A stretch of DNA of 23,609 nucleotides from JAUIEH01 sp964483375 (GCA_964483375.1 CAZABJ010000044.1:1-23609), one strand, 5' to 3'. Numbered from the stretch's first letter, positions 1 through 9,688 are shown. Numbers and translations are program-made. Notes: generated by a model not told the origin, from the sequence alone.

Positions 1-51
1 CACTCATTTACACCGAGAGGGTCGGCGGTTCGAACCCGTCACCGCCCACCA
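1..51 (+). tRNA. 3' part of a tRNA, probably tRNA-Val(UAC)
   Basis: The window opens inside a tRNA. From the 3' end I can read an encoded CCA, discriminator A, the acceptor strand ACCGCCC, and a T arm with stem GGCGG/CCGTC (one G-U pair) around the loop TTCGAAC. A five-base variable loop GGGTC precedes it. Counting back, the anticodon loop is TTTACAC at 7-13, which puts anticodon UAC at 9-11 (valine). The D arm and 5' acceptor strand lie outside the window. As read here the anticodon stem has A-C and A-A mismatches at its two ends, so the isotype is likely but not certain. Confidence 0.8.
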
Positions 52-173
52 GCGTTTTCAGGGACTTCGCAAAACGGCGGCAAGCGCCGCGCAAGTCCCG
101 TCAACCCATGCCAAGCAGCCGAGACGGCTCCCCTCCCCCACACAGCGCCCTCAAACGCGCTATGATGCCGATT

Positions 174-1433
174 ATGACCCCGGGCTGGTGCCGCGATTGT
201 TTCACTCCGGCGCGCGCGGATGACGCGGCTTGCCGCGCCTGCGGCGGTCGACGGCTCGTGCGCCACGCCGAAATCGACCGGCTTGCGCTCGCTCATGTGG
301 ACTGCGACGCCTTCTACGCCTCGATTGAAAAACGCGACGCCCCCCAGCTGCGCGACCAGCCCTTAATCGTCGGCGGCGGACGGCGCGGGGTGGTCTCCGC
401 GGCGTGCTACATTGCGCGGGCGTTCGGCGTGCGGTCCGCCATGCCGATGTTTAAAGCGCTCAAGGCCTGTCCGGACGCCGTCGTCATCAAGCCGGACATG
501 AGCAAATACGTCGCTGAAGCCGCTCGCCTCAGAGCCATGATGGGCGCGTTGACGCCGCTGATGGAGCCGCTCTCCATCGACGAGGCGTTTCTGGACCTCT
601 CCGGCACCGAGCGCCTGCATGACGCCGCTCCGGCGCTGACATTGATGCGCCTTCAGTCCCGCATTGAAACGGAAATCGGGGTCACCGTCTCCGTCGGCCT
701 CTCTTTCGCGAAATTTCTAGCGAAAATCGCCTCCGACCTCGACAAACCGCGCGGGTTCGCGGTGATTGGGCGCGCCGAAGCGGTCGCATTTCTGAGCGTA
801 AAGCCCGTCGGCATTCTCCCCGGGGTCGGACCCGCCTTCGCCAAGTCTCTGGCGAAACACGGCGTCGTCAGGATCGGCGACCTCCATCGGTTCTCGCAAA
901 GCGAGCTTGCAAGAAACTTCGGCGAGCAAGGGCTGCGGCTCCACCGGTTCGCGCGGGCGGAGGATGCGCGCGGGGTGAAAGCCCGCCCTGAACGCAAAAG
1001 CATCTCCGCGGAAACCACCTTTGAGACCGATCTCAGCGACCCTGACGCGTTGCGAAAGAAACTTTGGCGGACCTGCGTGCGCGTGTCCGATCGCGCCAAA
1101 GCCGCCGGCCTGGCTGGCCGGACCGTGACGCTGAAACTGAAGCTCGCCGACTTCCGCAGCCTCACGCGACGGCGAACGCTTGACGGCGCCACCCAACTCG
1201 CCGACCGGCTCTATCGGGAAGCCGACGCGCTCTTGGCCGGCGAACTGGCCGGGCGGGCCTATCGTCTCATTGGCGTGGGATTATCCGAGCTCACGTCCGA
1301 AACCGGCGATGCGGGGGACTTGCTTGACCCTCAAGCGGTCAAACGCGCGGCCGCTGAACGCGCGGCGGACGCGGCCCGCGCGAAGTTCGGCGCTGACGCG
1401 GTCATGAAAGGGCGCGCCCTGCCGGACGCCTAG
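174..1433 (+). CDS. dinB: DNA polymerase IV (Y-family translesion polymerase)
   Basis: Error-prone Y-family polymerase that copies past DNA damage. The catalytic palm carries HVDCDAFYASIEKRD (about residues 41-55) and SIDEAFLDL (about 134-142), which supply the metal-binding carboxylates. GVVSAACYIARAFGVRSAMPM is the family nucleotide-pocket region, and ILPGVGP is the helix-hairpin-helix part of the thumb. The C-terminal little-finger domain follows. The protein is about 419 residues, longer than E. coli DinB. The extra N-terminus has four cysteines in two CxxC pairs (about C6, C9, C20, C23) and could bind zinc, as I recall for related alphaproteobacterial DinB proteins. I chose the ATG at 174 because that module starts there. 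ATGs at 162 and 108 are also in frame, and none has a clear ribosome binding site. The gene follows the tRNA. Confidence 0.93.
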   Translation: MTPGWCRDCFTPARADDAACRACGGRRLVRHAEIDRLALAHVDCDAFYASIEKRDAPQLRDQPLIVGGGRRGVVSAACYIARAFGVRSAMPMFKALKACPDAVVIKPDMSKYVAEAARLRAMMGALTPLMEPLSIDEAFLDLSGTERLHDAAPALTLMRLQSRIETEIGVTVSVGLSFAKFLAKIASDLDKPRGFAVIGRAEAVAFLSVKPVGILPGVGPAFAKSLAKHGVVRIGDLHRFSQSELARNFGEQGLRLHRFARAEDARGVKARPERKSISAETTFETDLSDPDALRKKLWRTCVRVSDRAKAAGLAGRTVTLKLKLADFRSLTRRRTLDGATQLADRLYREADALLAGELAGRAYRLIGVGLSELTSETGDAGDLLDPQAVKRAAAERAADAARAKFGADAVMKGRALPDA

Positions 1434-1539
1434 CGCCCAGCCTTTTCCGCATCGACGCCGTCCAGGATTGACGAACCGGGGCGAGCCGCGCCATGAGCCC
1501 ATTGTGACGCGCGCGGCGCGAAGGGCGAAAGGGCGAAGG

Positions 1540-2007
1540 ATGAGCCGGATCGACAAACGACTGACCGAGCTGGGTCTCGTACTGCCCGCAGCGGCGGCGC
1601 CGGTCGCCAACTATGTGCCGTTTCGGGTGCTCGGGCCTGACGTTTACATCTCTGGTCAATTGCCCAAGCGGGCTGACGGGTCGCTTATCACCGGCAAGCT
1701 CGGCGGCGATGTGGATTTGACGCTTGGTCAAGAAGCGGCCCGGCTGTGCGGACTGCACCTCATCGCGCAATTGCGCGCGGCGTGCGACGGCGATCTCGAC
1801 CGGCTGAGCCGCGTCATCAAACTTGGCGCGTTTGTCAACGCGACCCCGGAATTCATTGACATTCCACAGGTCATCAATGGCTGCTCGGACTTGATGGTCG
1901 AAGTGTTCGGCGATGCAGGCCGGCATGCGCGCTCGGCCGTCGCCTGCCCCACCCTGCCCTTGGGCGCCGCAGTGGAGATCGACGGCGTGTTCGAACTCGC
2001 CGCCTAA
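1540..2007 (+). CDS. RidA family protein (YjgF/YER057c/UK114 superfamily)
   Basis: A 155-residue RidA-superfamily protein. Classical members deaminate reactive 2-aminoacrylate-type enamines/imines, but many branches have unknown substrates. Visible signatures are VYISGQLPKRADGS near residue 40 and the C-terminal stretch HARSAVACPTLPLGAAVEI, which includes the arginine that binds carboxylates in active RidA proteins (RSAV). It is longer than the roughly 128-residue RidA archetype and resembles the approximately 150-residue alphaproteobacterial subgroup, so true imine deaminase activity is not assured. The start at 1540 (MSRIDKR) is preferred over an upstream in-frame ATG at 1468 because the extra N-terminus is arginine-rich and unlike the family. 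It follows dinB by about 100 bases on the same strand. Confidence 0.88.
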   Translation: MSRIDKRLTELGLVLPAAAAPVANYVPFRVLGPDVYISGQLPKRADGSLITGKLGGDVDLTLGQEAARLCGLHLIAQLRAACDGDLDRLSRVIKLGAFVNATPEFIDIPQVINGCSDLMVEVFGDAGRHARSAVACPTLPLGAAVEIDGVFELAA

Positions 2008-2055
2008 GGCGCCTGGGAACTCGCCCGCGCTGGGTCGACCCCCTATGTTTACGGC

Positions 2056-3222
2056 ATGTCTTCCTCTGCCGCCGCCGCACGCACGTCGTTGACGCTGCGC
2101 ACCGTGAACAGCTTGTCCGAAGTCGACCGGTCGGCCTGGGACGGCGTGGCCAACCCACAAGGCGTCCCCTACAACCCGTTCGTTTCCTGGGACTTTTTGG
2201 AGGCGCTCGAGCGGTCAGGGTGCGTGGCGCGCGAAACCGGTTGGAGCCCGCTGCACCTCTTGGCCGAAAACGCCGCCGGAGCTTTGCTCGGGGCCGCCCC
2301 GCTTTATGCGAAATGGCACAGCTATGGTGAATTCGTCTTCGACCATGGCTGGGCGGACGCCTATGAACGGGCAGGCGGTCGATACTACCCCAAACTCCTC
2401 AGCGCCGCGCCGTTTACGCCCGCAACAGGCCCCCGCATGCTCTCCCCCGACCCCGGCGTGAGGGTTGCTCTCCAGGCCGCGCTGCCGGCGGTGGCCGAAC
2501 AGGTCGGCATCTCCACCGCGCATGTCACTTTCCCCCCCCAAGAGGAATGGGAGACTGCGGAAGAACAAGGCTTTCTTCTACGCGCGGACCAGCAATTCCA
2601 ATGGGTCAATCGGGGCTATGACAGCTTCGATGACTTCACCGCGGCGCTCGCCTCTCGAAAGCGCAAGGCGCTTCGGAAAGAGCGCGCGACCGCCCAGGAG
2701 GGCGTCACCATCGAGCGGCTCTCCGGAGAGGCGCTCACCGAAGAGGTTTGGGACGCTTTTTACGCCTTTTATCAAGATACTGGCGCGCGCAAGTGGGGTT
2801 CGCCCTATCTCAACCGCCCCTTCTTTTCGCTGTTGCATGAGCGGATGCGCGAGCACGTCCTGATGGTCATGGCGAAACGTGAGGGGCGCTATATCGCAGG
2901 CGCGTTGAACTTCATCGGCGGCGACGCGCTGTACGGTCGGTATTGGGGCCGGATCGAAGAACGCCCCTGTTTGCACTTCGAGGTTTGTTACTACCAGGCC
3001 ATCGAAGAGGCGATCGAACGCGGGCTCGACCGCGTGGAGGCGGGCGCGCAAGGCGGTCATAAGATGGCGCGCGGTTATGCGCCCACCCCGGTGTATTCCT
3101 ATCACTGGATCGCTGACGCCGGCTTTCGAGCAGCTGTGGCGGATTTCTTGGAGCGCGAGCGCGCCGCGGTCGAACACGAAATCGACGCGCTAAGCGAGAT
3201 GACGCCGTTCAAAAAGAACTAA
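2056..3222 (+). CDS. FemAB-like / GNAT-fold acyltransferase (DUF482, PF04339 type)
   Basis: A 388-residue protein that resembles the FemAB_like family formerly called DUF482, usually annotated as a GNAT-family N-acetyltransferase. The recognisable N-terminal block is NPFVSWDFLEALERSG, followed by APLYAKWHSYGEFVFDHGW and YYPKLLSAAPFTPATGPR. The C-terminal half contains RKRKALRKERATA and GALNFIGGDALYGRYWG, then a His/Tyr-rich end around HKMARGYAP. FemAB relatives transfer aminoacyl or acyl groups in peptidoglycan or related pathways. The substrate of this branch is not known to me. There is no signal peptide, so it is probably cytoplasmic. It starts 48 bases after the RidA gene and may be co-transcribed with it. 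Confidence 0.87.
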   Translation: MSSSAAAARTSLTLRTVNSLSEVDRSAWDGVANPQGVPYNPFVSWDFLEALERSGCVARETGWSPLHLLAENAAGALLGAAPLYAKWHSYGEFVFDHGWADAYERAGGRYYPKLLSAAPFTPATGPRMLSPDPGVRVALQAALPAVAEQVGISTAHVTFPPQEEWETAEEQGFLLRADQQFQWVNRGYDSFDDFTAALASRKRKALRKERATAQEGVTIERLSGEALTEEVWDAFYAFYQDTGARKWGSPYLNRPFFSLLHERMREHVLMVMAKREGRYIAGALNFIGGDALYGRYWGRIEERPCLHFEVCYYQAIEEAIERGLDRVEAGAQGGHKMARGYAPTPVYSYHWIADAGFRAAVADFLERERAAVEHEIDALSEMTPFKKN

Positions 3223-3306
3223 GGGTTGGAAATCCCCGCCCAAGGCCGTTGACCGCAAGTGCGGGCGCAGGGCATCCCCATCGCCAACGCCTGCGGAGGA
3301 GTTCCC

Positions 3307-4029
3307 ATGACGCTGCGTCTTCCGTTCGCCGTCCTGGCTGTCCTCGCCGCGCCCGTAAACGCGGCGGCGCAAAGCTGGGGGTCGGCGTCCGACGAACTGC
3401 CGCTGCGCATCTTGCAAGACGGCGAGGAGGTGCGCTTCGCCGGCCAGCCCGGCGGCGTTCGCGCGATCGAGCTGTCGCGTGGGCCGTTTCAACTCGCGCT
3501 CGACCCAGAGCTTCTCCGACAAGCCGATGCCGGAGACCGAGACATGCGGGTGGCGGTTTCCGAGAGCACGCTGGTGTTCGACCTCGTCTCTTTTGACGTG
3601 AGCCGCGATGAGACCGCTTTTTTCGGCGGCGCGACCGCAATGGCGCTGATGCCGAGTTGGTCGAGCCATTTTCTGACGGTGGGCGACATTGTCGGTCATG
3701 TGGAAGGCCGCCGGGAAACCGTCGGCCACAACGTAATCCGCGAAAGCGATTGGACGGGGTACGGCGACCGGCTCATGGTTCCCATCGAGCGCATTCATCC
3801 TCGCCGCGATTTTAACGGGGAGGACTTGCTCCAAACCGCCGACGCTCTCCATTTCGTTTTCTATCTCAACACCGAACCGAATGCGGATTCAGAAGTCGTT
3901 CCGAGCGACGCCTGGGTGCGCGACCTGCTGCGCCGTGGAGAAACGCTGCAATTGCGCATCGTCTTCGACACGCCCGCGGCGCCCTCCAGCGCGGATGGCC
4001 CCGCCCCTAAACCGAGGACCGGTCCATGA
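3307..4029 (+). CDS. secreted protein of unknown function
   Basis: A 240-residue protein with a Sec-type signal peptide: a short basic start (MTLRLPF), a hydrophobic core, and a probable cleavage after AAAQ near residue 22. I do not recognise a family for the mature part. It is mixed alpha/beta in composition, with no repeats or membrane segment, and ends in a Pro/Ala/Lys-rich tail. The start at 3307 is supported by GGAGG about six bases upstream; an in-frame start at 3259 would add a non-secretory extension. Its stop overlaps the start of the HIT gene in an ATGA arrangement, so the two are probably translationally coupled. Location is likely periplasmic. Confidence 0.75.
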   Translation: MTLRLPFAVLAVLAAPVNAAAQSWGSASDELPLRILQDGEEVRFAGQPGGVRAIELSRGPFQLALDPELLRQADAGDRDMRVAVSESTLVFDLVSFDVSRDETAFFGGATAMALMPSWSSHFLTVGDIVGHVEGRRETVGHNVIRESDWTGYGDRLMVPIERIHPRRDFNGEDLLQTADALHFVFYLNTEPNADSEVVPSDAWVRDLLRRGETLQLRIVFDTPAAPSSADGPAPKPRTGP

Positions 4030-4475
4030 GCCTCGACGGCGCTTACGACCCTCAGAACATCTTCGCGAAGATCCTCCGCGGCGAGCTTCCCTGCCATCGC
4101 ATCACCGAAGACGAACACACGCTCGCCTTCATGGATCTGTTTCCCCAGAGCCGCGGCCATTGCCTTGTTCTACCCAAAGCGCCCGCGCGCAATCTGCTCG
4201 AGCTCCAGGAGGAGGCGCTTGCGCCCCTCATGCGCCAAGTGAAGCGGGTCGCCCATGGCGTGACGTCCGCCCTTCGCCCTGACGGCGTCGTTATCACGCA
4301 ATTCAACGGCGCGCCGGCGGGGCAGACCGTCTTTCATATCCATGTGCATGTGATCCCGCGCTACACCGGGGAAGAGTTCGCCGGACACGGCCTGGCGCAA
4401 AAGGCTGACGACGCCGCGCTGGCGGATTTGGCGGACCGAATCAGTGCATCTTTGCCGGATCTGTCATCAACCTGA
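4026..4475 (+). CDS. HIT family hydrolase (histidine-triad nucleotide-binding protein)
   Basis: A 149-residue HIT protein. The diagnostic triad HIHVHVIPR is at about residues 104-112 (H104, H106, H108). The N-terminal half has the family pattern NIFAKILRGELPCHRITED and FMDLFPQSRGHCLVLPK. HIT proteins hydrolyse or transfer nucleotidyl groups, for example on AMP-lysine or dinucleoside polyphosphates. Length and layout fit the HinT/HIT branch found across bacteria. The start codon sits inside the end of the upstream secreted-protein gene (ATGA overlap), so translation is likely coupled. It is the last clear gene of the plus-strand run and faces a minus-strand lipoprotein gene. Confidence 0.93.
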   Translation: MSLDGAYDPQNIFAKILRGELPCHRITEDEHTLAFMDLFPQSRGHCLVLPKAPARNLLELQEEALAPLMRQVKRVAHGVTSALRPDGVVITQFNGAPAGQTVFHIHVHVIPRYTGEEFAGHGLAQKADDAALADLADRISASLPDLSST

Positions 4476-4550
4476 AACATCACACCGGTACAGCGACGGA
4501 CGGGACGGCGCAGGCGCGTATAACGCCAAACGGTAAGTGTGGGGACAATC

Positions 4551-4793
4551 GTGGTGGACCAAGACGTAGACGTCGTCGCGTACGTCACCTACGCCATTGC
4601 GGCGGTGGCGCTTGCGGCGTCTATTTTTATCTCAGAGGCCGGCGCTTTGACGGGCTTCGGCGGGGCTGACGGGTCGTTCCGCGTTTCTGAGGTCGTCGCT
4701 CACTCTTCAAGCGGAATGGATGCGGAAAAAGTGACCCCGCTCTCGGTGGGCTCGAAAGTCAGCTCCAACCCGTGGCGCTCGCCGCAAACGTAG
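4551..4793 (+). CDS. possible small membrane protein (weak call)
   Basis: A GTG-initiated reading frame of about 80 residues. Near residues 9-27 it has one hydrophobic segment containing YAIAAVALAASIFIS, which could be a transmembrane helix. Codon third positions in the first part are fairly GC-rich, like the neighbouring genes. Against it: the last 94 bases run antisense over the 3' end of the lipoprotein gene, the ribosome binding site is poor, and I recognise no family. The convergent gap it occupies (4476-4699) contains nothing else I can identify and no convincing terminator. Confidence 0.2.
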   Translation: MVDQDVDVVAYVTYAIAAVALAASIFISEAGALTGFGGADGSFRVSEVVAHSSSGMDAEKVTPLSVGSKVSSNPWRSPQT

Positions 4794-5767
4794 AGTTCCC
4801 AGTCTTCGCTCCAGGGCTCCCCCGGCACGGGCATCGCGCCCCCCTGCGTGTCGACCACCCAGGGCGCGCTCGCCATGGCGTCGCAGTCTTCATAGCGCGC
4901 AGCGTACGACCCCGCAGCTTGGACCACGGCCTGCCGCACCGCATCGAGCTGGAGCTTCAATGAGGCGTGGGTCAGCCCCGGCACGAAGGCTTCGAAGCGC
5001 ACCCCGGTCATTTCGTCATCCAAGGGCACGATGTTGTGCAAGCGCGGGCGCTGCTCGCAGCCGGCCACCTCGACGCGTTCCCGGATCACGGCGCCGCGGG
5101 AGCCCGCAAGCGCCTGCATGATTTGGTCGACCGGCGCGAGCGCGTCGGTGCGAACGGGGCGCGCGCCGCGCTCTTCGCACGGCCCCAACAGCGCCTGGTC
5201 CGCCAACAGCGCGGTCTCTATGAGACTGCGCAGATAGTCTTCTCCCGACACCCCGAAGAGATTGGCGACAGTCTGCACCACCTCAGCGTGAGAGGCGTTC
5301 GCCGGCGGGGTTGCGGCGCGCTCCGGCTGGGCTTGGGGCTCGACGATGGCGGCTGGCGGCGGCGAGACGGCCGGGTCAACCATCGCCACGTCCACGCGCT
5401 CATCGGCGACCGGCGGTTCGTTGTCAGAGTTCGGAGGCGGCGGCGCATCGGGCGACGTCTCCTCGGCGGCCGCTGTTTCAACGCCGGCGGGGTCCACTTG
5501 CTCTTCGACCGTTATGTTTGTCGGTGCGGCGTCGACCGCCGCATCCGGCTCGGCTTGCGCTTCGGGAAAGTCGACCGGATCGGCTTCGGTGTTCGGCAGC
5601 GCGGCGATCACCGCATCGCGCGCGGCGTCCGCTTGAGCGACCGGAGCCCGTTCAGCGCCAGCGTCTCGGCTCGAGGGCTGAGAGACAGGCCCGCCCGGGG
5701 GCGCCGTGGCGCACCCAGCCGCGGCCAAAGCGACGAAAGTGGCGGCGAGAGCGCTCACACGGGACAT
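4700..5767 (-). CDS. putative outer-membrane or periplasmic lipoprotein with long acidic/proline linker
   Basis: A 355-residue protein with a clear lipoprotein signal: a hydrophobic core followed by AAGC with the acylated cysteine at about residue 19. Residues from about 25 to 160 are low-complexity, rich in Ala, Pro, Asp and Glu. This fits a flexible tether between membrane anchor and a C-terminal folded domain (about 165-355). That domain contains four well-spaced cysteines (for example LGPCEERG, VAGCEQRP, YEDCDAM, LYVCGER) that could form disulfides in the periplasm. I do not recognise the domain. The start at 5767 has a good AGGAG six bases upstream. It follows a small minus-strand ORF by 67 bases and may share its transcript. 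Confidence 0.75.
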   Translation of the reverse strand: MSRVSALAATFVALAAAGCATAPPGGPVSQPSSRDAGAERAPVAQADAARDAVIAALPNTEADPVDFPEAQAEPDAAVDAAPTNITVEEQVDPAGVETAAAEETSPDAPPPPNSDNEPPVADERVDVAMVDPAVSPPPAAIVEPQAQPERAATPPANASHAEVVQTVANLFGVSGEDYLRSLIETALLADQALLGPCEERGARPVRTDALAPVDQIMQALAGSRGAVIRERVEVAGCEQRPRLHNIVPLDDEMTGVRFEAFVPGLTHASLKLQLDAVRQAVVQAAGSYAARYEDCDAMASAPWVVDTQGGAMPVPGEPWSEDWELYVCGERHGLELTFEPTESGVTFSASIPLEE

Positions 5768-5834
5768 CGGCTTCTCCTGTCATGACGCACGCCGGTTTGG
5801 GACGACGCGACACCTATCCGGCTCTTAAGCAAGA

Positions 5835-6035
5835 TCAAAGCCGTCCGCGCGGGGTGGCGGATTTCGACGCCTGGCGGTCTGACCGACACACGCCTTCCCG
5901 CGCGCACCACTCCCGCAGCGCCGTGACGATGCGCGCCGCGGCCTCTTCGGGCGAGAGGTCAGGATCAGACAAGGCGCGGGTCACAGCGTCATGCGCGCCG
6001 TTCCGCCAGTCTGGGATGCGGTTTTCGCTCACCAT
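5835..6035 (-). CDS. small hypothetical protein (66 aa)
   Basis: A 66-residue reading frame with a good ribosome binding site (GAGGA, seven bases before the ATG). The product is hydrophilic, with a probable central helix around LSPEEAAARIVTALREW and two cysteines (WCAREGVCR). No signal peptide or membrane segment is visible, and I recognise no family. It lies between clpA and the lipoprotein gene in the same direction. The good Shine-Dalgarno and its place in an otherwise empty stretch argue for a real gene; the short length argues for caution. Confidence 0.5.
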   Translation of the reverse strand: MVSENRIPDWRNGAHDAVTRALSDPDLSPEEAAARIVTALREWCAREGVCRSDRQASKSATPRGRL

Positions 6036-6103
6036 GCCGCTATCCTCGCAGCAGCGGGTGATTATTCTATGAATTCTGAGGGTTAAGACTTCAGAAACTG
6101 GGC

Positions 6104-6136
6104 CGAACGCCGCAACATCAAGCGTTGCGGCGTCCG
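6104..6136 (-). terminator. hairpin downstream of clpA, likely transcription terminator
   Basis: A perfect 10-bp stem, ACGCCGCAAC (6107-6116) with GTTGCGGCGT (6124-6133), and a 7-base loop. It lies about 13 bases after the clpA stop. In the minus direction the bases after the stem are only weakly T-rich, so it may need Rho or act mainly as a 3'-end stabiliser. Confidence 0.55.
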
Positions 6137-6146
6137 GGCCATAGGC

Positions 6147-8483
<2,337 letters not shown>

Positions 8484-8486
8484 GCG

Positions 8487-8822
8487 CTATTCCTTTTCCA
8501 TCGTGCATTGCAGCGGATGTTGGCTCCGCCGCGCCGCGTCGAGCACCTGAGCGACCTTGGTTTCGGCCACCTCATAAGTATAGACGCCGCACATGCCGAC
8601 GCCATTCTGGTGCACATGCAACATGATCTTCACGGCCTCTTCGTGGCTCTTCTTGAAGATTTGCTCCAAAATATCGACCACAAACTCCATCGGCGTGAAG
8701 TCGTCGTTCAAAAGCAACACTCGATACATCGAGGGCCGCTTCGTCTTGGGGCGCGTCTGCGTTACGACGCCGGTCTCGTCCCAATCGGGATCATCCGGCC
8801 GATCCGTTGCGCCTTGGTTCAT
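8487..8822 (-). CDS. clpS: ATP-dependent Clp protease adaptor ClpS
   Basis: Adaptor that binds N-degron substrates and the ClpA N domain to steer proteolysis. The 111-residue protein has a disordered N-terminal arm (about 1-30) and then the ClpS core: YRVLLLNDDFTPMEFVVDIL, the helix FKKSHEEAVKIMLHVHQNG, and GVYTYEVAETKVAQVLDAAR. The NDDFTPMEFV block supplies the residues that line the N-degron pocket in the family. It is the first gene of the clpS-clpA operon. A heat-shock-type promoter candidate lies about 120 bases upstream. Confidence 0.96.
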   Translation of the reverse strand: MNQGATDRPDDPDWDETGVVTQTRPKTKRPSMYRVLLLNDDFTPMEFVVDILEQIFKKSHEEAVKIMLHVHQNGVGMCGVYTYEVAETKVAQVLDAARRSQHPLQCTMEKE

Positions 8823-8944
8823 GGGCGTTCGGTCCGATCTCGCAAGTCGTCTTCCGCGACCCTCGCGCGCGCGTCGGCCTTCTCATTCCGCCCGCCGTCG
8901 CGCCCGTGTCGCCGTTCCTGGCGCTACTGTGCACGACAATCATT

Positions 8945-8972
8945 AAATAAGAGCCAGCCGGTCCGAGGGAAG
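8945..8972 (-). promoter_or_regulatory. candidate heat-shock (RpoH-type) promoter for clpS-clpA
   Basis: Read on the minus strand: CTTC, 17 bases, then CTTATTT. The alphaproteobacterial sigma32 pattern as I know it is CTTG-N17/18-CYTATNT, so the -10 element matches fully and the -35 has one mismatch. It would give a leader of roughly 110 bases before the clpS ATG. A link to heat shock makes sense for a Clp operon, but the call rests on a short pattern. Confidence 0.35.
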
Positions 8973-9086
8973 CCTTTGAGGCTGCATCGGGTCGTTCTTC
9001 ACGCAGTCGTGCCTGAGCCGACACGCCCGCGCAAGCGCGCGTCATCATCCGTGACGGGGAAGACGATCTCTAGGGGGAAACGACGA

Positions 9087-9112
9087 AAGCCCGACCGCGC
9101 AGGGCCGGGCTT
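9087..9112 (-). terminator. hairpin terminator downstream of the phasin gene
   Basis: Inverted repeat AAGCCCG (9087-9093) with CGGGCTT (9106-9112), 28 bases after the phasin stop. In the minus direction the stem is followed by TCGTCGTTT, a weak U tract. Stem composition and position fit an intrinsic terminator. Confidence 0.55.
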
Positions 9113-9139
9113 CCAGTTCGCGGCGATGCGAAGCGCGCG

Positions 9140-9571
9140 TTAGCGCTGCGCCTGCATCAACTCGACCGCAGCGCTCATGCGCTCGTTCAGCGGCTTGAAC
9201 GCGTCCTTCATCGTGTCCGCGCAGGCTTCGGTGAGCTTGTTCATCTCGCCGAGATAGAAGTCCATCGAGCTCTTCGCGTAGTCGCTTTGAACTTCGATGA
9301 CCTCTTGGACGCTTTTCGCGCCGGCCATGCGGCGGGCCGCGGCGACGCCTTCTTCGAACTGCGCTTTCGAGTAGTTCATCACTTGAGCGTTGATGCGCTC
9401 CATGCCTTGGCCGGCGCGCGTCATGCTGTCCACCATCGCATCGACGGTGGTTTTCGAAAACACGTTCATCTCGCCGAACACGCCGACGGCGCGCTCAAAC
9501 TGCTCTTTCATCGCCGAAGAGTTCGCGAACGCAAACGGGTCGATGTTCATGGCGTCTTTGGTCCCGGCCAT
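9140..9571 (-). CDS. phasin family protein
   Basis: A 143-residue, almost wholly helical protein of the phasin type, which coats polyhydroxyalkanoate granules and limits their size and fusion. Visible features are the start MNIDPFAFANSSAMKEQFER, the amphipathic helix with YSKAQFEEGVAAARRMAGAKSVQEVIEVQSDY (with internal breaks expected), and the closing FKPLNERMSAAVELMQAQ. The block SVQEVIEVQSDYAKSSMD is typical of the family. The start at 9571 has AAGGAG six bases upstream. The gene diverges from a D,D-carboxypeptidase, and its promoter region carries a palindrome that may be a binding site for a PHA regulator. No PHA synthase or depolymerase is visible in the window. Confidence 0.9.
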   Translation of the reverse strand: MAGTKDAMNIDPFAFANSSAMKEQFERAVGVFGEMNVFSKTTVDAMVDSMTRAGQGMERINAQVMNYSKAQFEEGVAAARRMAGAKSVQEVIEVQSDYAKSSMDFYLGEMNKLTEACADTMKDAFKPLNERMSAAVELMQAQR

Positions 9572-9654
9572 TGGGTGTCTCCTTGTGTCTGGCGCTTTGT
9601 CACTTCGCGACGCGCGGGACGGCCGCGCGCCGAATCGCCTTACGTGATGATCTG

Positions 9655-9683
9655 TGGATAGCGAATTTTGTGCGGCGCGTCAA
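9655..9683 (-). promoter_or_regulatory. sigma70-type promoter for the phasin gene
   Basis: On the minus strand: TTGACG (9678-9683), a 17-base spacer, then TATCCA (9655-9660). The -35 has one mismatch to TTGACA and the -10 is moderate, with ideal spacing. It lies about 85-110 bases before the phasin start codon and directly beside the palindrome at 9689-9705. Confidence 0.5.
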
Positions 9684-9688
9684 CATCA

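Larger units (their letters stand above)
8823..9139. other. intergenic region between clpS and the phasin gene
   Basis: About 317 bases with no convincing gene. Frames that cross it are arginine-rich, lack ribosome binding sites and resemble no family. It holds the presumed clpS promoter (near 8945-8972) and the terminator of the phasin gene (9087-9112). I see nothing else in the remainder. Confidence 0.6.

Noticed and set aside
4967..5785. 272-residue plus-strand frame opposite the lipoprotein gene
   Set aside because: Arginine/histidine-rich translation without domains; the minus frame has a lipobox and a good ribosome binding site.
8791..9048. 85-residue minus-strand frame upstream of clpS
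   Set aside because: No ribosome binding site, Arg/Ala-rich, overlaps the clpS start and the candidate promoter.
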